Positions 60,721 through 64,000 of a stretch of DNA of 64,000 nucleotides are shown in pieces (position 1 is the stretch's first letter; every line of letters starts with the position of its first letter). The notes beneath the pieces are model-generated. The model was not told the origin of the DNA, searched no databases, and saw only the letters and a list, made by a program, of their open reading frames with translations. This stretch comes from Chloroflexota bacterium (lineage in GTDB: Bacteria; Chloroflexota; Anaerolineae; Anaerolineales; Villigracilaceae): positions 41,739-105,738 of the forward strand of contig JAJYLQ010000016.1 in assembly GCA_021787595.1 (NCBI GenBank). Direction: 5' to 3'. The translations under genes and the position numbers were made by a program.

Positions 60721-61179
60721 ATGGCCGAAAACGTCAAAGTCGTCGCCACCAACCGCAAGGCCGGTTTCGAATATTTCCTGCTCGAACGATTCGAAGCGGG
60801 TTTATCCCTGCAGGGAAGCGAGATCAAATCCATCCGCGCCGGGCAGGTGAGCATCGTCGAGTCTTATGTGGATATCGAAAACGGGAAGGACGCGTGGCTC
60901 ATCGAAGCGCACATCGCGCCGTACGAACAAGCCAACCGCTTCAATCACGATCCGAAGCGCAGGCGCCGTCTGCTTTTGCACAAAAGGGAGATTCGCGAAC
61001 TGTGGAATGGCATCAAACAGAAAGGCATGACCATCGTCCCGACGCGCGTATATCTAAAAGACGGCCGCGCCAAAATCGAAATCGCGTTGGCGCGCGGCAA
61101 GAAGGCGTACGACAAACGCGCCGCGATTGCCAGACGCGACCAGGCGCGCGAACAGGAACGCGAATCCAGAGTGAGATAA
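60721..61179 (+). CDS. smpB: SsrA-binding protein SmpB
   Basis: 152 residues, full length for the family. Conserved N-terminus (NRKAGFEYFLLERFEAGLSL) with GSEIKSIRAGQVSI (about residues 32-45), AHIAPYEQANRFNHDPKRRRRLLLHK (about 65-90), and a basic C-terminal helix that would enter the ribosome decoding site (RAAIARRDQAREQERE). It binds tmRNA and rescues stalled ribosomes. No ribosome site; a -10-like box lies 8 bp before the ATG. ssrA itself is not visible in the window. Confidence 0.95.
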   Translation: MAENVKVVATNRKAGFEYFLLERFEAGLSLQGSEIKSIRAGQVSIVESYVDIENGKDAWLIEAHIAPYEQANRFNHDPKRRRRLLLHKREIRELWNGIKQKGMTIVPTRVYLKDGRAKIEIALARGKKAYDKRAAIARRDQAREQERESRVR

Positions 61180-61227
61180 TCTGGAAGTAATTGATTCAAT
61201 GTCAGAGGGCCAGACTGCGAGACGAAA

Positions 61228-62013
61228 ATGAATCAGCCTTACACCATCGGCGGCATCAACCTTTTGCCCGAAGAGGAAAAACGCAAAATCTATTGCGATC
61301 TGATCCCGCGCGAATTGCTCGCGCGATTCAACGTCCCGCGCGCGTTCGTTGATCCGCAGGGACGTTCGCTGCTCAAAGCCAAATGGGCGCCGGGCAATCC
61401 GTCCGTGGAATTGGCTCTCTTCCATCAGGCTGATTTTCCCGATCCGATTTTATATGGTCACATGACCGACACGATGAACGGCCAGGTGCACATCCTTCTC
61501 TATATCTTGAATGATCCCGATTCGCCCCGCTTCGATGTGGACAAAATGCCGGATGGCCGCGCCACAAAGTTCGGCACGCTGATGCGGAATCTCGAAGCCG
61601 AGAAAGCCGCCCTCGAAGCGGGACTCACTCCGGGTCAGGTCCGGCACGGATTGCGTTTGCTGGGCCCGGCTGTCATCGCGTTCGAGAACTTCGTCGAAGG
61701 TCTCGGTCATGACCTGTTTTTTACCGAGCCGTTGTATTATCACAACGCGATCATCTTCGAGCGTTACGGCTTTGCCTACCAGCAGGGACGCAAGTTGATG
61801 GAACGCATCCACGCCGGATTTTTGCCGGGCGGCGGCCTGCTGAAGCAGCTCGACGGCTCGGCGTTTCGCCCGCACGAAGCGGTCAACAGCATCCGCCTGC
61901 GCTCGTGGGCCATCCACGACGGACTGCTGGGCGAACCGTTCACGAACGTGACGATGTACAAGCGCGTCGGCAAACATGCCGGCATCAGCACCACGGAAGA
62001 CACGAAGTGGTAA
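61228..62013 (+). CDS. Hypothetical cytoplasmic protein
   Basis: 261 residues with no signal peptide or membrane segment. Notable features: EEEKRKIYCDLIPRELLARF near the N-terminus, YGHMTDTMNGQVHILLYILN (about 78-97), and an aromatic, Gly-rich C-terminal part (HAGFLPGGGLLKQLDG). I do not recognise the family. It follows smpB by 48 bp and may share its transcript. Confidence 0.65.
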   Translation: MNQPYTIGGINLLPEEEKRKIYCDLIPRELLARFNVPRAFVDPQGRSLLKAKWAPGNPSVELALFHQADFPDPILYGHMTDTMNGQVHILLYILNDPDSPRFDVDKMPDGRATKFGTLMRNLEAEKAALEAGLTPGQVRHGLRLLGPAVIAFENFVEGLGHDLFFTEPLYYHNAIIFERYGFAYQQGRKLMERIHAGFLPGGGLLKQLDGSAFRPHEAVNSIRLRSWAIHDGLLGEPFTNVTMYKRVGKHAGISTTEDTKW

Positions 62014-62306
62014 TGTGCTGCCTGAGAATCGATCCATCCATGCGCGAATCGCATCCGAATGAACTTCCCAGACTCAGGCTTCACTTCCACGGAGCCGTGA
62101 TCGCCGCGGTTTGCGCGTCGGCTGCATGACCAAGATAGGGCAGCTGCCATATTGCCGCAATCGTTTTGAGAATCGAATAATGCGAATAGGGGGTGTCGTC
62201 CTAAAAACCGCTCTTCACCTGCGGGGAAACCAACACTGTGGCGATTCGGCCCCCGGCCCGGGCGGGCAATCCGCAGCACGAACCATTACCAAACAGCGGC
62301 GTAAAG
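62014..62306. other. Gene-free stretch upstream of the IS element
   Basis: GC-rich, with several short palindromes (GGCCCCCGGCCCGGGC region near 62250). It may include ancestral insertion-site sequence or a short RNA. No gene is credible. Confidence 0.4.
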
Positions 62307-62326
62307 CCCCTTGCTTTAGCAATGGG
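62307..62326 (+). repeat. Left-end hairpin of the IS element
   Basis: CCCCTTGC-TTTA-GCAATGGGG: a stem with one bulged base and a TTTA loop, typical for the subterminal hairpins that Y1 transposases recognise. Confidence 0.7.
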
Positions 62327-62343
62327 GATATAAGCCGCTAATC

Positions 62344-62373
62344 TTGACATTAGATAGGACACGGTTGTATAAT
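62344..62373 (+). promoter_or_regulatory. tnpA promoter
   Basis: TTGACA (62344-62349), 18 bp, TATAAT (62368-62373). The -10 ends 7 bp before the ATG, so transcription would start at or next to the start codon. Confidence 0.8.
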
Positions 62374-62380
62374 AGAACGC

Positions 62381-62773
62381 ATGAGCTATAAAAGTAATCG
62401 GCATGTCCTATACTCCTGCAAATATCATGTTGTCTTTTGTCCGAAGTACCGTCGCAAGGTATTGGCGAATGGCGTGGATAAACGAATGAAAGCAATCATC
62501 TATCAGGTTGCAAAGGAATTGGGTTGCGAAATTTTGGAACTGGAAGTAATGCCAGACCATGTTCATATCCTTTGTGAGGTTGACCCTCAGTTTGGCGTTC
62601 ATAAATTTGTGAAGCGGGTCAAGGGCTTGAGTTCTCGTTTGCTTCGCCGAGAATTTCCGCGCCTGAAAAGTAGATTGCCTACCTTGTGGACACATTCGTA
62701 TTTCGTTTCTACTGTGGGTGGTGCGCCAATTTCTATCTTGAAGCAATACATCGAAAACCAAAAGAATGTCTAA
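62381..62773 (+). CDS. tnpA: IS200/IS605 transposase TnpA (Y1 HUH)
   Basis: 130 residues, complete. The HUH motif is PDHVHIL (about residues 61-67), and the catalytic Tyr is in LKQYIENQ (about 124). Other hallmarks: YHVVFCPKYRRKVL near the N-terminus and LWTHSYFVSTVG (about 103-114). It excises and inserts single-stranded DNA via the end hairpins. It has a consensus promoter with no room for a leader. All catalytic residues are present, so the element may be active. Confidence 0.95.
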   Translation: MSYKSNRHVLYSCKYHVVFCPKYRRKVLANGVDKRMKAIIYQVAKELGCEILELEVMPDHVHILCEVDPQFGVHKFVKRVKGLSSRLLRREFPRLKSRLPTLWTHSYFVSTVGGAPISILKQYIENQKNV

Positions 62774-62794
62774 ATCCACAGGATCGCTTCGCTG

Positions 62795-64000
62795 ATGAAA
62801 ACCTTCAAGTATCGTCTGCAGCCATCCAAGAGCCAACGAACGAAACTGATTCAAACGTTGGAACTTTGCCGTTGGGTTTATAACGAGACGCTTGCCACTC
62901 GAAAAAATGCTTGGGAGCAAGAGAAGCAATCTCTCTCGCTGTATGACACAAATAAACTGCTCCCCATTTGGAAGCAGGAACATCCTGAATTGAAGAGTGT
63001 TCATTCCCAGGTTTTGCAGAATGTTCAAGAGCGAGTGGATTTGGCTTTCAAGGCTTTCTTCCACAGAGTGAAAGCGGGCGAGAAACCGGGCTATCCGCGT
63101 TTCCGTGGTTTTGGCTGGTACGATAGCTTCACTTTCAAGCAATTTGGCTTTGAGCTCTTGGATCATAGTCTGCGAATCTCGAAAATTGGCACCATCAAAA
63201 TGATTCTTCATCGTCCCATCGAAGGAAAAATCAAAACGCTCACCCTTCAAAGGGACGCAGTTGGCAATTGGTATGCCTGCTTCGCTTGCGAAGTTGAACC
63301 CGAACCCTTGCCAAGCAATGATTTGGCAATCGGGATCGACATGGGCTTGGAGTGTTTTGCGAAATTCTCGTATGGGGATGGAATTGATAATCCCCGTTTC
63401 TTCCGCAGGGATGAAAAGGAACTTGCAAAAGCGCAACGCAAACTCTCGAAGGCACAAAAAGGCACACCCGAACGAGCAAAACGCCGAAAGGCTGTACAGC
63501 ACATTCATCAACGCATTGCCAACAGGCGCAAGAACTTTGCTCATCAGGAAAGCCGCAAGTTGGTAGATAGTTTTGGGTTCATGGCTTTTGAAGATTTGCA
63601 TATCAAGAACATGCTTCAAAATCATTGCTTGGCAAAAAGCATTTCGGATGCCGCTTGGCGTCAACTGATAGAGTACACCACGTACAAAGCTGAGAATGCT
63701 GGTCGTGTGGTCGTGTTGGTTGAACCAAGAAACACATCTAAACAATGCTCTTGCTGTGGGGAGATGGTTGAGAAGTCTCTTGATGTTCGTGTGCATGAGT
63801 GTCCTGTCTGTGGTCTCGTCATGGATAGAGATCAAAATGCTGCTATAAATATTTTGAGACTTGGGCTAGAGTCTCTAGTAGTTTGTCAATCATGCTTTGA
63901 TAAGTGGAGAGCCGTGAAGATTTTGCGGACAGCAGATGGTCGGATAGAGCTTCTTGAGTTTAATGCGTGCGTCAGCGGTTGTGAAACGCCAGTCAACAGT
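62795..64000 (+). CDS. tnpB: TnpB RNA-guided nuclease (IS605 OrfB), truncated by the window edge
   Basis: 402 codons are visible and the frame is open at the end. It starts MKTFKYRLQPSKSQ, 21 bp after tnpA. RuvC-I is GIDMGLECFAKFS (catalytic Asp, about residue 173), RuvC-II is MAFEDLH (Glu, about 266), the zinc ribbon is QCSCCG...CPVCG, and RuvC-III is MDRDQNAAINIL (Asp). All three catalytic residues are kept. The sequence continues for about 50 residues after the RuvC-III motif (LRTADGRIELLEF). It cleaves DNA with an RNA from the element's right end, which is outside the window. Confidence 0.93.
   Translation, partial: MKTFKYRLQPSKSQRTKLIQTLELCRWVYNETLATRKNAWEQEKQSLSLYDTNKLLPIWKQEHPELKSVHSQVLQNVQERVDLAFKAFFHRVKAGEKPGYPRFRGFGWYDSFTFKQFGFELLDHSLRISKIGTIKMILHRPIEGKIKTLTLQRDAVGNWYACFACEVEPEPLPSNDLAIGIDMGLECFAKFSYGDGIDNPRFFRRDEKELAKAQRKLSKAQKGTPERAKRRKAVQHIHQRIANRRKNFAHQESRKLVDSFGFMAFEDLHIKNMLQNHCLAKSISDAAWRQLIEYTTYKAENAGRVVVLVEPRNTSKQCSCCGEMVEKSLDVRVHECPVCGLVMDRDQNAAINILRLGLESLVVCQSCFDKWRAVKILRTADGRIELLEFNACVSGCETPVNS

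Larger units (their letters stand above)
62307..64000 (+). mobile_element. IS200/IS605-type element, partial (right end outside the window)
   Basis: Left-end hairpin, then tnpA and tnpB in the same direction. The TnpB frame is still open at the window edge, so the right end and its RNA are not visible. Confidence 0.88.

Noticed and set aside
62408..63835. A 475-codon frame on the minus strand
   Set aside because: It is antisense to tnpA and tnpB, whose plus-strand motifs (HUH, RuvC, zinc ribbon) are unambiguous.

Overview
The window looks like a chromosomal segment of a Chloroflexota bacterium, most likely an Anaerolineae-type organism. This is inferred from gene style: MalT-like LuxR regulators, lipoproteins with long Thr/Pro-rich linkers, WD40-like (TolB/PD40) lipoproteins, HAMP/GAF signalling proteins, SelB, a GxxExxY protein, many small palindromic interspersed repeats and moderate GC. 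No rRNA or taxonomic marker is present, so the assignment is an inference.

Layout. 1-5.3 kb: a GxxExxY gene inside repeats, a frameshifted LuxR regulator, an exported protein pair, a divergent small-membrane-protein/HTH pair, a SufR-like regulator with a DUF59 Fe-S assembly protein, and an XRE-cupin regulator. 5.4-14.6 kb: HD-GYP phosphodiesterase, lipoproteins, fatty-acid-hydroxylase-like protein, MFS carrier, zinc-ribbon membrane protein, fumarase/aspartase-family lyase, DUF3048 lipoprotein. 15-18.5 kb: a three-gene membrane cluster of complex-I/antiporter-like subunits with no peripheral arm. 18.5-24 kb: coiled-coil protein, selB, SRAP peptidase, LysM-M23 endopeptidase, tRNA-Val(CAC). 24-33 kb: a MalT-like regulator followed by two genes that share a 31-bp candidate operator, then transporters, a broken alpha/beta hydrolase and a methyltransferase. 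33-39.5 kb: a two-component system, an ECF41 sigma cassette with face-to-face ECF41-type promoters, a duplicated kinase tail and an ABC exporter.

39.6-53.3 kb is the most interesting stretch. It holds two MinD/ParA-like ATPase modules, each followed by a small winged-helix-like protein. The larger module is an operon: PrsW intramembrane protease, cyclic-nucleotide sensor, MinD ATPase, B-box-like zinc finger, small protein. It is convergent with a tandem-domain adenylate cyclase, and close to a GAF protein and a Cache-HAMP protein. The cNMP sensor, the GAF protein and the Cache-HAMP protein end in the same coiled-coil plus C-terminal tail motif, although their sensor domains are unrelated. I read this as one candidate undescribed signalling system in which cAMP, a GAF ligand and an extracellular signal converge on a shared partner, possibly the MinD ATPase.

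56.4-60.2 kb is a CRISPR array with 43 canonical 37-bp repeats, no cas genes in the window, and a strikingly rearranged distal end: a 172-bp unit three times over with repeat variants that carry a 21-nt insertion. The leader side is packed with three families of structured repeats up to smpB. The window ends in an IS200/IS605-type element (tnpA, tnpB running off the edge). Several genes (HTH at 2954, response regulator at 33268, smpB, tnpA) have a -10-like box only 6-8 nt before the ATG, which suggests leaderless mRNAs.
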